NCBI GenBank assembly: GCA_023387735.1
Contig: JAEWHP010000040.1
Span: 62,001-126,000, forward strand
Source: Pseudomonadota bacterium
GTDB taxonomy: Bacteria > Pseudomonadota > Alphaproteobacteria > Rhizobiales > Xanthobacteraceae
DNA length: 64,000 nucleotides
Direction of reading: 5' to 3'
In this document: in pieces, positions 8,666 through 17,706 of the stretch
Numbering within the stretch: position 1 is the first letter of the stretch
Layout: the number at the start of each line of letters is the position of its first letter
Position numbers and translations under genes: made by a program
The notes under the pieces: generated by a model
What the model saw: only the letters and a program-made list of their open reading frames with translations
Told to the model about the DNA's origin: nothing
Databases searched by the model: none

Positions 8666-9743
8666 CGGCGTTCGGCTTTGGGTCGACGAGCAGTGGCCAG
8701 AAGCCTTCGCCACCGACCGCGCAAATCGCCCGGCCGATCATTTCCTGCCAATAGGTTTCCGCGCCCCATTCGTCGCGCCAGCTCCACAGGCGGCGGCTCG
8801 CGAAATGCAACGGATGCTCCTGGGTGAAGCCCATCGCGCCGTGCACCTGCTGGCATACGGCCGCGACCTGGCCCGCGGCCTCGCCGCAGCGGGCTTTTGC
8901 GATGGCGACCGCAAAGCGATCGTCGCCAAGGCGTTCGGATTCGGTGAGCGCGTCGGCGGCCGCGGACGCTGCCGCGAAGTGACCGGCGGCGATCGCCAGC
9001 ATGTGCTGCACGGCCTGGAATTTTGCGATCGGACGGCCAAACTGCACGCGCTCATTGGCATAGGTCAGCGCGTAGTCCAGGCAGCGCTCCATTCCCCCGA
9101 TCATCTGCTGCGCGCGGATCGCGGCGCCGAAAGGCATCAGGCCATCTTCGCTCAGATAGCCCGGCGCCGTGCGGACGTCGTCACTGGCCAATTCAATGTC
9201 GTCGAACGAGATCTCGTCCCGCGGCTCATAGGCGACGTTGCGCCGCCGGTTTTTCGAGGCGGCGCCGCTCGCGGGGACGCGGGCCAGCACTCCGGCCCCG
9301 CTTGCATCGCGCGCAAAGATCAAGCCAGTCACCTGCAATCCCCAGGGCACATGGCGGGCGACGCCTTTCAGCCGCCAGCCGTTGCCGTGTGGCACGACCG
9401 TGAGACGATCGGTGTCGTTGGTCGGGCCGAGCGTTGCCGCGCCCTCGAGCGGTTCGCCGCCCGCGTCAGTCCAGAGGCGATTGGCGAGCATGGTTTCGGC
9501 AAGCGGCAGAGGCACTGAATAGAAGGCGGCGCGCCGGATCAGGTTGGCGACGTCAGCCGCTGCCAACCCGACCCCGCCGACGGCTTCGGGAACCATCGCA
9601 AGCGGAAGTCCGGCATCCTCGAGTGCCGCCCACAGCGCCGCCGGCCACTCGCCGTTGTCGGCAGCGGAGAGGATTTCCTTGTTCACATGCTGCTGAAAAA
9701 GCCGGTCGGCCTGTTCGAGCACGATTGCTGACATGTCTTCCAT
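8652..9743 (-). CDS. Acyl-CoA dehydrogenase family protein (smaller subunit type)
   Basis: This 363-residue flavoprotein of the acyl-CoA dehydrogenase family has the helical C-terminal domain text YANERVQFGRPIAKFQAVQHMLA and QVHGAMGFTQEHPLHFASRRLW. It lacks the C-terminal EGT motif that carries the catalytic Glu of medium-chain enzymes. With the neighbouring larger paralogue (9757-10905) it probably forms a heteromeric dehydrogenase, as in steroid side-chain FadE pairs. The start at 9743 puts the GAGGGA site 9 bases upstream, inside the stop region of the preceding gene; the ATG at 9752 is too close to it. It is the last gene of a three-gene operon. Confidence 0.82.
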   Translation of the reverse strand: MEDMSAIVLEQADRLFQQHVNKEILSAADNGEWPAALWAALEDAGLPLAMVPEAVGGVGLAAADVANLIRRAAFYSVPLPLAETMLANRLWTDAGGEPLEGAATLGPTNDTDRLTVVPHGNGWRLKGVARHVPWGLQVTGLIFARDASGAGVLARVPASGAASKNRRRNVAYEPRDEISFDDIELASDDVRTAPGYLSEDGLMPFGAAIRAQQMIGGMERCLDYALTYANERVQFGRPIAKFQAVQHMLAIAAGHFAAASAAADALTESERLGDDRFAVAIAKARCGEAAGQVAAVCQQVHGAMGFTQEHPLHFASRRLWSWRDEWGAETYWQEMIGRAICAVGGEGFWPLLVDPKPNAVRQA

Positions 9744-9756
9744 GGTCGTCATTCCC

Positions 9757-10905
9757 TCAACGCAGGCCGAGACCGCGTGCGATCATCCCGCGCAGGATTT
9801 CCGGCGTGCCGCCGCGGATCGTGAACGAGGGCGCATGCAACAGCACATGCGCCAGCGCCTGCGAATATTCATCGTCGTCGTCGAGGCTCGCTTCGATCGG
9901 CAGCAGCTTGCGCACCATCTCAGGAATCTCCCGCTCGAAGGCGGTGCCGACATCCTTGACGAGGGCCGCTTCCGTAACCGGGCTTTCGCCGCGTTCCAAA
10001 AGTCCCGCGATCGACGACGACATCCGGCGAAGCGAGGCAAAGTGAGCGACGAGACGGCCGATCTCGATCGCTTGCCGCTCGCTCGGTGCGTCGCCGACCT
10101 TGTTGATCAGTTCGACCAGCACACGGACGTCGGACATGAACCGGTCCGGTCCGGCGCGCTCGTAGGCCAGCTCACCGGTCACGCGGGTCCAGCCTTCGCC
10201 CGGCTTGCCGATCAGCATGTCGTCCGGCACGAAGCAGTCGCGGAAGAACACTTCGTTGAATTCGTGGCCGCCGGACATATTGAGGATCGGCCGGATCGAC
10301 ACGCCATTCGTTTTGGTGTCGACGATGAACTGCGACAGGCCGGCATGGCGGTTCTCGCTGGGCGGTTCGGTCCGCGCCAGCACGATCAGGTAGTGCACGC
10401 GATGCGCGTTGGAGGTCCAGATCTTGGCGCCGTTGATGCGCCAGCCGTTCTCGACCTTGTCGGCCTTGGTCCGGACCGCGGCGAGGTCGGAACCGGAATC
10501 CGGTTCGCTCATGCCTATGCCGAAATAGCATTCGCCGGACGCGATCTTCGGCAAGATTAACTGACGCGCGCGCTCGCTGCCGTGCTTGAGGATCTGCGGA
10601 CCGGACTGCCGGTCGGCGATCCAGTGGGCGCCGCCGGGCGCGCCTGCTGCCAGCATCTCTTCGGTGACGACAAACCGTTCGAGGTTGGAGTGCTCACCGC
10701 CGCCATATTGCTTTGGCCAGGTCATGCCGATGAATCCGGCGGCCGCAGCGCGTTTGCTGAACTCGGGATCGAAGGTCGACCATGAGGTGCGATGGGCGGC
10801 GTAGCGCCTTTTTGCGCGCTCGTCGTCGAGGAAGGCGCGAACCTTGCGCCGCATGGCTTCGGCTTCGGGCGGCAGCGTCAGCGATTCAAACCGAAACGCG
10901 CGCAT
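9757..10905 (-). CDS. Acyl-CoA dehydrogenase family protein (larger subunit type)
   Basis: This 382-residue acyl-CoA dehydrogenase has the N-terminal helical domain, the middle flavin-binding beta domain (CYFGIGMSEPDSGSDLAAVRT, classic for the family), and the C-terminal helical domain. The C-terminal motif reads IRGGTPEI where medium-chain enzymes have YEGTSQI, so Glu376 is not present there; the base may sit elsewhere, as in isovaleryl-type or heteromeric FadE enzymes. The start at 10905 has AGGAG upstream. The gap to the next dehydrogenase is 13 bases, so the two are almost certainly co-translated. Role: alpha,beta-dehydrogenation of an unknown acyl-CoA. Confidence 0.85.
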   Translation of the reverse strand: MRAFRFESLTLPPEAEAMRRKVRAFLDDERAKRRYAAHRTSWSTFDPEFSKRAAAAGFIGMTWPKQYGGGEHSNLERFVVTEEMLAAGAPGGAHWIADRQSGPQILKHGSERARQLILPKIASGECYFGIGMSEPDSGSDLAAVRTKADKVENGWRINGAKIWTSNAHRVHYLIVLARTEPPSENRHAGLSQFIVDTKTNGVSIRPILNMSGGHEFNEVFFRDCFVPDDMLIGKPGEGWTRVTGELAYERAGPDRFMSDVRVLVELINKVGDAPSERQAIEIGRLVAHFASLRRMSSSIAGLLERGESPVTEAALVKDVGTAFEREIPEMVRKLLPIEASLDDDDEYSQALAHVLLHAPSFTIRGGTPEILRGMIARGLGLR

Positions 10906-10978
10906 GTGGGTCTCCTGGTCCTGTTGTGCGATAGTGCATCGGCCGCAGCTCACGCGCTGCGGAGTTCAGATATGCGCC

Positions 10979-12139
10979 TCAGGGCGATTTCAGATCGGCC
11001 CCGATTTCCTTCAGAACTTCCTCCGTGTGCTCGCCCAGTCGCGGCGCGTGCCGGCGAAGGCGGAACGGCGTCGATCCAAAGGTGACCGGCGCGCGGATGG
11101 CCTTGTAGCTGCCCTCGGAGGGATGCTCGGCAAGACCGAACATCCCGACGGCTTTCATGTGGGGGTCGTCAGGCAGGTCGTCGAGGCTGAGCACCGGCAT
11201 GCAGGGAATGCTGACCTCGTCGCAGAAATCCACCCACTCGGCGGTCGAACGCGTCGGGGCCATCGCATCGATCAACTCGTAGAGCGTCTCGAGATGCGCG
11301 ACCCGCTCGGTGAGGGGATAGAAGCGCGCATCGGTCTTGAATTCCGGCTTGCCGACGAAGTCGAAGAAATCGCGCCAGTTGCGGTCCGAGTAGGGCAGGA
11401 TGCAGACGTAGCCGTCTGCGGTGCGGAACGGCTTCCGGCGCGGGCTGACGACGCGGACATACCCGGTCGTTCCGAGCTGCGGTTCGAACGCAAATCCCAG
11501 CAGATGCTCGATATAGGCAAACTCCGCGGTGGTTTCGAACATCGGCACCTCGATGACCTGGCCGCCGCCGCCGCGCTCGCGCTGAAACAGGGCTGCGATG
11601 ACAGCATAGGCGATGGCCTGGCCGGAGAGCTTGTCGCACAGCACCGTCGGCATGAACGCGGGCTCGCCGCGCGAAACCTTGTGCAGCGCAGCCAGGCCCG
11701 AGCCGGCCTGAATGATGTCGTCGTAGGCGGCCTTGTCGCGGTAAGGCCCGTCCTTGCCGAAGCCGTAGGCGCCACAATAGATGATGTCCGGCCTGATTGC
11801 CCGCACGGCCTCGTAGCCCAGGCCGAGCTTTTCGATCGCCTTCGGCCGCAGCGAATGCACGAAAACGTCTGCCGTCGCGATCAGTTTGTGCAGTGCGGCC
11901 ATGTCGCCCGCCTGCTTGAGGTCGAGCAGGACGCTGCGCTTGTTGCGGTTGAGATGCAGAAAGCCGCCGGCCATGCCTTCATTGCGATTGGGACGATAGC
12001 CGCGGAAGGAATCGCCTTCGGCGCTTTCGATCTTGATCACGTCGGCGCCCATGTCCGCCATGATATGGGTCGCAAACGGACCCATGATCACATTGGTCAG
12101 ATCAACGATGCGGATTCCCCCCAGCGGGCCATCCGCCAT
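10979..12139 (-). CDS. CoA-transferase, CaiB/BaiF family (class III)
   Basis: This 386-residue family III CoA-transferase starts MADGPLGGIRIVDLTNVIMG, the usual opening of the family. The catalytic aspartate is probably in AYDDIIQAGSGLAA, which aligns with Asp169 of formyl-CoA transferase. It moves CoA between carboxylic acids through an aspartyl-CoA thioester. It is the first gene of the operon with the two acyl-CoA dehydrogenases, so it may activate the acid they oxidise. A GTG five codons upstream (12154) is an alternative start. The divergent TRAP transporter genes suggest that the imported acid is the substrate. Confidence 0.87.
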   Translation of the reverse strand: MADGPLGGIRIVDLTNVIMGPFATHIMADMGADVIKIESAEGDSFRGYRPNRNEGMAGGFLHLNRNKRSVLLDLKQAGDMAALHKLIATADVFVHSLRPKAIEKLGLGYEAVRAIRPDIIYCGAYGFGKDGPYRDKAAYDDIIQAGSGLAALHKVSRGEPAFMPTVLCDKLSGQAIAYAVIAALFQRERGGGGQVIEVPMFETTAEFAYIEHLLGFAFEPQLGTTGYVRVVSPRRKPFRTADGYVCILPYSDRNWRDFFDFVGKPEFKTDARFYPLTERVAHLETLYELIDAMAPTRSTAEWVDFCDEVSIPCMPVLSLDDLPDDPHMKAVGMFGLAEHPSEGSYKAIRAPVTFGSTPFRLRRHAPRLGEHTEEVLKEIGADLKSP

Positions 12140-12378
12140 GGTCGTGTCCACCACCTTCGGCTTTCCTTCCTGCTCAAACGAGTATGTACCGTCGCGGCCT
12201 CGTATCCAGCCGCGTTGCGCCGCACTTCAATGCGCCGATGATATTTGGATCAATATGCGTTTGGCCGCGAGATGCATTTATCACATATGCGATGGTTGAG
12301 ATCGCATTCGCCACTTGCCGCGGGGCCATGATCGAAGATATCCCGGAAAGAACAAGAAAAGCACAACGGGAGCAAACG
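12140..12378. promoter_or_regulatory. Divergent promoter region with two inverted repeats
   Basis: This region separates the CoA-transferase operon from the TRAP operon. It is more AT-rich than its surroundings. It holds two short palindromes: ATATT-tggatc-AATAT at 12241-12256, and a perfect 7-base pair ATGCGAT-ggttgag-ATCGCAT at 12287-12307. The second is a plausible operator for the IclR or LysR regulator of the island. No binding data are available; this is inference from symmetry and position. Confidence 0.5.
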
Positions 12379-13386
12379 ATGATCTCGATGAAGTCAGGGC
12401 GCATGGCGCGGGCAGGGCTGGTCGCGGCGGCGCTGGCAATTTCCTCCTTGCCGTTCAATCCGGCCGCAGCGGCCGAGAAATGGGACCTTTACGTCTACAA
12501 CGCGGTCTCTACCGTCTCGGCCGTCAAGGGGATGAACACCGTCATCGAGCAGATCGAGAAGGAGACCGGAGGTGAGCTGACCATCCGTCTGCACCTCGGA
12601 GGCTCGCTCCCGATCAACACCACCACCATCACCCAGGCCGTCAGCGACGACGTCGTGCAGATGGGCGATGATGGATACTTCCTCGGCAACATCCCGATCG
12701 GCGGCGTCCTCAGGCTGCCGATGCTGATCCGATCGCCGGAGGAATACCAGAAGGCCGCCGCGATCATGGCGCCTTATCTTGAGAAGGCGTTCGAGAAGAA
12801 GGGCGTCCTCGTCCTCGGCCAGTACATCTATCCGTACCAGGTGGCTTTCTCTGGCAAGAAGCTGACCTCCCTGGCCGATATCAAGGGCCAGAAGATTCGC
12901 GTCACGTCGCCGGAACAGGGCGAGTTCATCAAGCGCCTGGGCGGCGTTCCCGTGACGCTCGGCGCGCCGGAAGTGCCGTCGGCGCTCGACCGCGGCGTGG
13001 TCGATGGCGTGCTCACGGCCAGCTCCGGCGGCGGCAACATCTGGAAGGACCTGCTGAAGTTCAACTACCGCCTCGGCATCAACTACTTCAACTCGGTCGT
13101 GATCGTGAACAAGGAACGCTTCGGCAAGCTGAAGCCGGAGGTACAGGCCAAGGTTCGCAAGATCGTCGAGGCTAACATGCCCCTCATCACCAAGGCGATG
13201 GAGGATGAAGAAGAGAGCCTGACCAGGAAGTTCGCCGAGGGCGGGATGACCGTCACGGCCGAACAGGCCGCCGATACCGAAGCCGGGACCAAGGTCATCT
13301 CCGCCTTCTGGGATGAATGGGCAAAGTCGAAGGGGCCCGACGCCGTCGAGGCGCTGAAGAAAGTCCGCGCTGCGCTCGGCAGGTAA
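12379..13386 (+). CDS. dctP: TRAP transporter substrate-binding protein (DctP family)
   Basis: This 335-residue periplasmic protein has a clear signal peptide (cleavage probably after AAA, about residue 32) and then EKWDLYVYNAVSTVS, with the DctP/TeaA fold. The segment ADIKGQKIRVTSPEQGEFIKRLGGVPVTLGAPEVPSALDRGVVDG is the typical TRAP binding-protein region, with the usual Arg in KIRV that binds the substrate carboxylate. It delivers an organic acid to the membrane subunits encoded just downstream. The ATG at 12379 has GGGAG seven bases upstream; the long upstream open frame is ignored. Confidence 0.9.
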   Translation: MISMKSGRMARAGLVAAALAISSLPFNPAAAAEKWDLYVYNAVSTVSAVKGMNTVIEQIEKETGGELTIRLHLGGSLPINTTTITQAVSDDVVQMGDDGYFLGNIPIGGVLRLPMLIRSPEEYQKAAAIMAPYLEKAFEKKGVLVLGQYIYPYQVAFSGKKLTSLADIKGQKIRVTSPEQGEFIKRLGGVPVTLGAPEVPSALDRGVVDGVLTASSGGGNIWKDLLKFNYRLGINYFNSVVIVNKERFGKLKPEVQAKVRKIVEANMPLITKAMEDEEESLTRKFAEGGMTVTAEQAADTEAGTKVISAFWDEWAKSKGPDAVEALKKVRAALGR

Positions 13387-13392
13387 GCGGCC

Positions 13393-13944
13393 ATGGCCAG
13401 TCCCATCGAGATCAAGGAGGTGGCGCCGGACGGCGCCGTCCACCTCATCGAGACCGTGTCGTCGGGCCCGAGCCCGATCGAGAACACGTCCGAGACGCTG
13501 TGCGGGTTGTTCCTGGTGGCGATGATCGTTCTGATCGGCGCCGAAGCGATTGCGCGCAACGTGTTTCACACCTCCTTGCAGGTCACCGACGAAGTCGGTG
13601 GCTACCTGCTGGTCGCACTGACGTTCCTGAGCATGCCGGTCGCCGAAGCCCATGGCGCCTTCCATCGGGTTGAATTGATCCAGTCGAAACTTAAGTTTTC
13701 CACCCGGATCATTGCTCAGATCGTATTCGACCTGATGTCGCTGATCGCGTCCGGTCTCGTGACGTGGCAGCTGACGCGGTTGGTACTCAATTCCTGGCGC
13801 GCCGAAGATGTGGCGCCGACGCCGCTGCAGACGCCGCTATGGATGCCGCAGGCCACCATGGCGCTCGGCATGGCGCTGCTGTGCTTTGCCTTGATCAGAA
13901 CCATGATCGCCAAGGCGAGGCATCTCGGGAGGCATCAGTCGTGA
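13393..13944 (+). CDS. dctQ: TRAP transporter small permease (DctQ family)
   Basis: This 183-residue protein has four predicted transmembrane helices (first about residues 35-55, last about 155-172) and the DctQ signature region GGYLLVALTFLSMPVAEAHGAFHRVELI. It links the binding protein and the large permease. It starts six bases after the dctP stop, and its stop overlaps the start of the next gene as GTGA. The basic polar N-terminal 30 residues are cytoplasmic. Confidence 0.88.
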   Translation: MASPIEIKEVAPDGAVHLIETVSSGPSPIENTSETLCGLFLVAMIVLIGAEAIARNVFHTSLQVTDEVGGYLLVALTFLSMPVAEAHGAFHRVELIQSKLKFSTRIIAQIVFDLMSLIASGLVTWQLTRLVLNSWRAEDVAPTPLQTPLWMPQATMALGMALLCFALIRTMIAKARHLGRHQS

Positions 13945-15248
13945 GCCCGGGCGTTGAACTCATCGTCGTAATGCTGATCTTCCTCGGCCTGCTCTGCGCC
14001 GGAATGACCATTCCGTTCGCGATCACGGTGCCCTCGGTGCTGTACCTGCTGCTGCATGCGGGCTTGCCCGGTCTCAAGGGCATTGGCCTCGTGAGCTGGG
14101 GCAGCATGAACAGCTTTACGCTGACCGCGATCCCACTTTTCATTCTGATGGCGGAGATCCTGCAGGAGAGCAAGCTCAGCCTGCGCGTCTATCATGGGCT
14201 GTCCAAGCTGGTGTCGTGGATTCCGGGCGGGCTGTTGCAGACCAATATTGCGGGTTGCGCGATCTTTGCAGCGATCAGCGGTTCGAGCGTGGTCACCGCG
14301 GCCTCGATCGGGCGGGTAGCGCTGCCCGAACTGCAGAAGCGCAAATACGATCCCCAGCTCTCGGCGGGCTCGCTGGCTGCAGGCGGAACACTCGGCATCC
14401 TGATTCCGCCCAGCATCGCCATGATCGTCTATGGCACCTTCACCGAGACCTCGGTCGCCAAGCTGTTCATGGCAGGCGTGATGCCGGGCCTGCTGCTGTC
14501 GGTGATGTTCATGGCCTACATCGCGATCCATACATGGCTCAAGCCGACGGCCGCGCCGGTTGAAAAAGGCGCGCGGTCGACAAGGGAGCTGACGGCGGCG
14601 CTGCTCGATGTCTTCCCGTTCGTCGTTCTGATCGGTGGCACGATCGGCAGCATCTACACCGGCCTGGTCACGCCGACGGAAGCCGCGGCGGTCGGCTGCG
14701 TACTCTCGATGATTATTGCAGTGTTCTGGGGAGAATTCAGTGTCCGAATACTCTGGCACGCCCTGCAGACCACGACCCGCGTGTGCGGAAACATCCTGTT
14801 CATCGTCTACGCCGCGTTCCTGTTTTCCTATGCCATCAGTTATGCCGGCGTCGGCGAGCAGATCACCCAGTTCCTGGTCAATCTGAAGCTGTCGAAGCTC
14901 GAATTCTTCCTGGCGCTGTTCGTTCTCTACACCGTGCTCGGTTGCCTCGTCGAAAGCCTCGGCATGATCGTCGTCACGGTGCCGCTGCTCTATCCGGTGC
15001 TGCTGCAATACGGCATCGACCCGATCTGGTTCGGCGTCATCCTGGTGCTGTTCATCGAGATGGGGCAGATCTCGCCGCCCATCGGCATCAACCTCTTCGT
15101 CATCCAGAGCATCTGGAATGGCAAGCTGAGCGACGTCGTGATGGGGACGATACCCTTCCACCTCATCATGTTCGTGTTGCTTGGGTTGTTGGTGCTATTC
15201 CCCGATATCGCGATGTGGCTGCCCTCGCGCGCGGCCGTCGTTCCCTGA
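13941..15248 (+). CDS. dctM: TRAP transporter large permease (DctM family)
   Basis: This 435-residue, very hydrophobic protein has the DctM layout of about 12 helices. Typical text includes TAIPLFILMAEIL, AISGSSVVTAASIGRVALPEL and GTLGILIPPSIAMIVYG near the middle, and MGQISPPIGINLFVIQSI near the end. It is the sodium-coupled transport subunit. The start is the GTG that overlaps the dctQ stop (GTGA); the frame is open further back but only as dctQ shadow. The SMP-30 lactonase gene follows within 14 bases, suggesting one operon. Confidence 0.92.
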   Translation: MSPGVELIVVMLIFLGLLCAGMTIPFAITVPSVLYLLLHAGLPGLKGIGLVSWGSMNSFTLTAIPLFILMAEILQESKLSLRVYHGLSKLVSWIPGGLLQTNIAGCAIFAAISGSSVVTAASIGRVALPELQKRKYDPQLSAGSLAAGGTLGILIPPSIAMIVYGTFTETSVAKLFMAGVMPGLLLSVMFMAYIAIHTWLKPTAAPVEKGARSTRELTAALLDVFPFVVLIGGTIGSIYTGLVTPTEAAAVGCVLSMIIAVFWGEFSVRILWHALQTTTRVCGNILFIVYAAFLFSYAISYAGVGEQITQFLVNLKLSKLEFFLALFVLYTVLGCLVESLGMIVVTVPLLYPVLLQYGIDPIWFGVILVLFIEMGQISPPIGINLFVIQSIWNGKLSDVVMGTIPFHLIMFVLLGLLVLFPDIAMWLPSRAAVVP

Positions 15249-15261
15249 GAGAGTTCGTGCG

Positions 15262-16179
15262 ATGTACGCTCCGCCCCAGATCATTGAGACCGAGATATTC
15301 GCCCGGCTGCCCGACAAGTTCAGGCGGAAGGACCCGGACAACGCCTGGGCCATCGTCAATCGCCGCGGCGTTCCGTTGGATTCGTTCCTCGAGGGGCCGT
15401 CATTCGACCGCGACGGGCGACTCTATGTCGTCGACATTCCCTACGGCCGCATCTTTCGCGTCTCCCCCGGCGGCGAGTTCGCGCTGGTGGCGGAGTATGA
15501 CGGCGAGCCGAACGGGCTGAAGATCGCAAGGGGCGGGCGCATCGTCATCACCGACTACCGGCACGGCCTGATGACGCTTGATCCTCAGAGCGGCAAGGTG
15601 TCGCCGTTGCTGGAGCGGCGGTGGTCGGAACGCTTCAAGGGCGTCAACGACCTCGTGTTCGCGCGCAACGGCGATATCTATTTCACCGATCAGGGGCAGA
15701 CCGGGATGCACGATCCGACCGGGCGCGTGTATCGGCTGCGCACCGATGGCACGCTTGATCTCCTTGTCGGCAATGTGCCCAGTCCGAATGGCCTGGTGCT
15801 CAATGGGTCCGAGCACATTCTCTACGTCGCTGCCACGCGCGGCAACTGCGTCTGGCGCGTGCCGCTGATGCCCGACGGCACGGCGTCGAAGGTCGGCATA
15901 TTCGTGCAGCTTTCAGGGAGCCTTGGCGGTCCGGATGGACTGGCCATGGACCAGGAGGACAACCTCGCGATCGCCCATGCGGGCCTCGGCGCGGTCTGGA
16001 TTTTCAGCCGCACCGGTGAGCCGCTCTATCGGGTCCGTTCCTGCGAAGGCCTCACCACGACCAACGTGGCCTACGGCGGGCAGGACAACAAGACGCTCTA
16101 CATCACCGAGTCCGAAAGCGGAACGATCCTGCAGGCACGTGTTCCCGTTGCCGGACGGCTCATGGCATCGCATCTCTGA
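15262..16179 (+). CDS. SMP-30/gluconolactonase family protein
   Basis: This 305-residue six-bladed beta-propeller of the SMP-30/gluconolactonase/LRE family shows GPSFDRDGRLYVVDIPYGRIFR (blade 1), FKGVNDLVFARNGDIYFTDQG and SPNGLVLNGSEHILYVAAT. The positions expected to bind a divalent metal (Glu of the LEGPS strand, Asn of GVND, Asn of SPNG) are present. Members hydrolyse lactones of sugars or organic acids. Placed last in the TRAP operon, it may open a lactone of the imported compound. The upstream part of the open frame is the dctM tail in another frame. Confidence 0.85.
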   Translation: MYAPPQIIETEIFARLPDKFRRKDPDNAWAIVNRRGVPLDSFLEGPSFDRDGRLYVVDIPYGRIFRVSPGGEFALVAEYDGEPNGLKIARGGRIVITDYRHGLMTLDPQSGKVSPLLERRWSERFKGVNDLVFARNGDIYFTDQGQTGMHDPTGRVYRLRTDGTLDLLVGNVPSPNGLVLNGSEHILYVAATRGNCVWRVPLMPDGTASKVGIFVQLSGSLGGPDGLAMDQEDNLAIAHAGLGAVWIFSRTGEPLYRVRSCEGLTTTNVAYGGQDNKTLYITESESGTILQARVPVAGRLMASHL

Positions 16180-16291
16180 AACGTCCATGCCGTTGACGCC
16201 GCGCAAAAATGCAGACGCGGCGCGCAGTTCTGCTCGCTCGCTTTCCTGGCCGGCGCTATGATAACGTGGGTCATTTCGGGGCAATGGCCGC

Positions 16292-17212
16292 GTGCAGTTC
16301 AGGCAGCTAAGATATTTCGTGGCGGTGGTCGAGGCGGGCAGCATTTCCCGCGCTGCCACCACGGTTCACGTCGCCCAGCCGGCGCTCAGCCAGCAGATTG
16401 CCGATCTGGAAGAGCGTATCGGCGTGCAGCTGCTGCTGCGGACCCCGCGCGGCGTCAAGGCCACGCCGGCGGGCGAGACACTGTTCCGCGAGGCGTCGCT
16501 GATCCTGCATCGCATGGACCAACTGCCGGGCATGCTGAAATCGGCGATCGGCGAGACCCAAGGCACCGTGCGGCTCGGCATCGTCGCCAGTCTCGCAGGT
16601 CCGCTGGTCGGCGTCATTGTCGAGCATTTCAAGGCCGAGTTGCCGCAGGTCAGGCTGATTTGCGCCGATGGCGACAGTGGTTCGCTTGTCGCCCGCGTGC
16701 AATCGCATGCGCTGGATCTTGCGCTGGTGTTCGAGGACGAGCTGGTGTCGGCGCACTCGCGAAATCCGATCTTTTCCCAGCAGCTTTTCCTGATCGGCAA
16801 GGACGCCGCGAAGTTCAAGAAGCCGCACGTCTCGCTTGAAGACCTTGTCGGCCTGCCGTTGATCTCGCCCGGAGAGCAACGGAACCGGCGACAACTGATC
16901 GACCGGGCTTTTGCCGCCCGCAATCTCGTCCCGAACATCGTGACCGAGGCCAACAATCTGTCGAGCGAACTGTCCGCGGTTCGCGCCGGCGTCGGCAATA
17001 CTCTACTCAACGTCGGCGAAAACCCTGATGGGCTCGAATCCTTTGCCAAGCCGGTACCGATCAAGCCTCCGCTCTACATGACCTGCTGTGCCATCTTCAA
17101 CAATGACACCACGCTCAGCGCCGCCACGGAGGCGGTGCGTAGCTCGCTGATCAAGGTGGTCAAGGATTTCATCAGGACAACCAAGCGCCGCGGCGCCAAG
17201 GTCATCGACTGA
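16292..17212 (+). CDS. LysR family transcriptional regulator
   Basis: This 306-residue LTTR has an N-terminal winged helix (MQFRQLRYFVAVVEAGSISRAA, then AQPALSQQIADLEERIGVQLL) and a substrate-binding domain (about 90-290) of the Nac/Cbl-like subgroup. It starts with GTG. It is a close paralogue of the LysR protein encoded at 19104-20030; both open MQFRQLRYFV and share the C-terminal layout. It follows the TRAP/lactonase operon in the same direction and probably controls it. An ATGA-N9-TCAT dyad lies just upstream. Confidence 0.88.
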   Translation: MQFRQLRYFVAVVEAGSISRAATTVHVAQPALSQQIADLEERIGVQLLLRTPRGVKATPAGETLFREASLILHRMDQLPGMLKSAIGETQGTVRLGIVASLAGPLVGVIVEHFKAELPQVRLICADGDSGSLVARVQSHALDLALVFEDELVSAHSRNPIFSQQLFLIGKDAAKFKKPHVSLEDLVGLPLISPGEQRNRRQLIDRAFAARNLVPNIVTEANNLSSELSAVRAGVGNTLLNVGENPDGLESFAKPVPIKPPLYMTCCAIFNNDTTLSAATEAVRSSLIKVVKDFIRTTKRRGAKVID

Positions 17213-17230
17213 CAACTTGGCGGAGAACTG

Positions 17231-17254
17231 GACGGGCGTTGTAAGGCGCCCGTC
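17231..17254. terminator. Hairpin between converging genes
   Basis: A perfect 8-base stem GACGGGCG/CGCCCGTC with an 8-base loop lies between the lysR stop (17212) and the stop of the convergent small gene (17263). There is no long T tract, so it may be a weak bidirectional terminator. Confidence 0.5.
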
Positions 17255-17262
17255 GTTGCGTC

Positions 17263-17532
17263 TCAGTCGCGCCGGTCGGCGAATTCGATGCCTTGTTGTA
17301 CCTGATCGATTGCCTGCTGGATTAGGTCCATCGCCCGTTCGCGATGGCCGCCCTTGTTCGGGGTAGCTTCCCGCAGCGAGGCGACCGCCTGATACAGCGA
17401 CGAAAGCGCGTGTTCCATGTTGCCCTGGTAGGCGCTGGCGGTGGTGGCGGAAGTACCGAGCACGCCGAGCGTGGCAATGCCGGTCGCGGCGGCCACGGCA
17501 AAATTTCGGCGAGAGATGTTTGCTTCAAACAT
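17263..17532 (-). CDS. Small exported protein with Tat-like signal (89 aa)
   Basis: The protein begins MFEANISRRNFAVAAATGIA, a twin-arginine-like signal (RRNF), with a hydrophobic stretch and probable cleavage after TASA (about residue 39). The mature part of about 48 residues is helical and Gln/Ala-rich (LSSLYQAVASLREA and MDLIQQAIDQVQQGIEF). I know no function. The start at 17532 has AAAGGA eight bases upstream; an ATG seven codons earlier lacks a site. A small periplasmic helical protein is the most that can be said. Confidence 0.65.
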   Translation of the reverse strand: MFEANISRRNFAVAAATGIATLGVLGTSATTASAYQGNMEHALSSLYQAVASLREATPNKGGHRERAMDLIQQAIDQVQQGIEFADRRD

Positions 17533-17706
17533 GAGATATTCCTTTCTGATCAAAATGAAGTGGAGCGCCGCAAGGAAGGGCGTGCGGCGTCGGGAGCATT
17601 CGCTCGCGGGCGCTCTGTCGCCGGAAATCGCCGCGGAAACAAATATCGATTGCCTATGCAGGTATAGCGTTCGCCGATAGCCCGCGGTCCCGGCTGCGCC
17701 ACGGCG

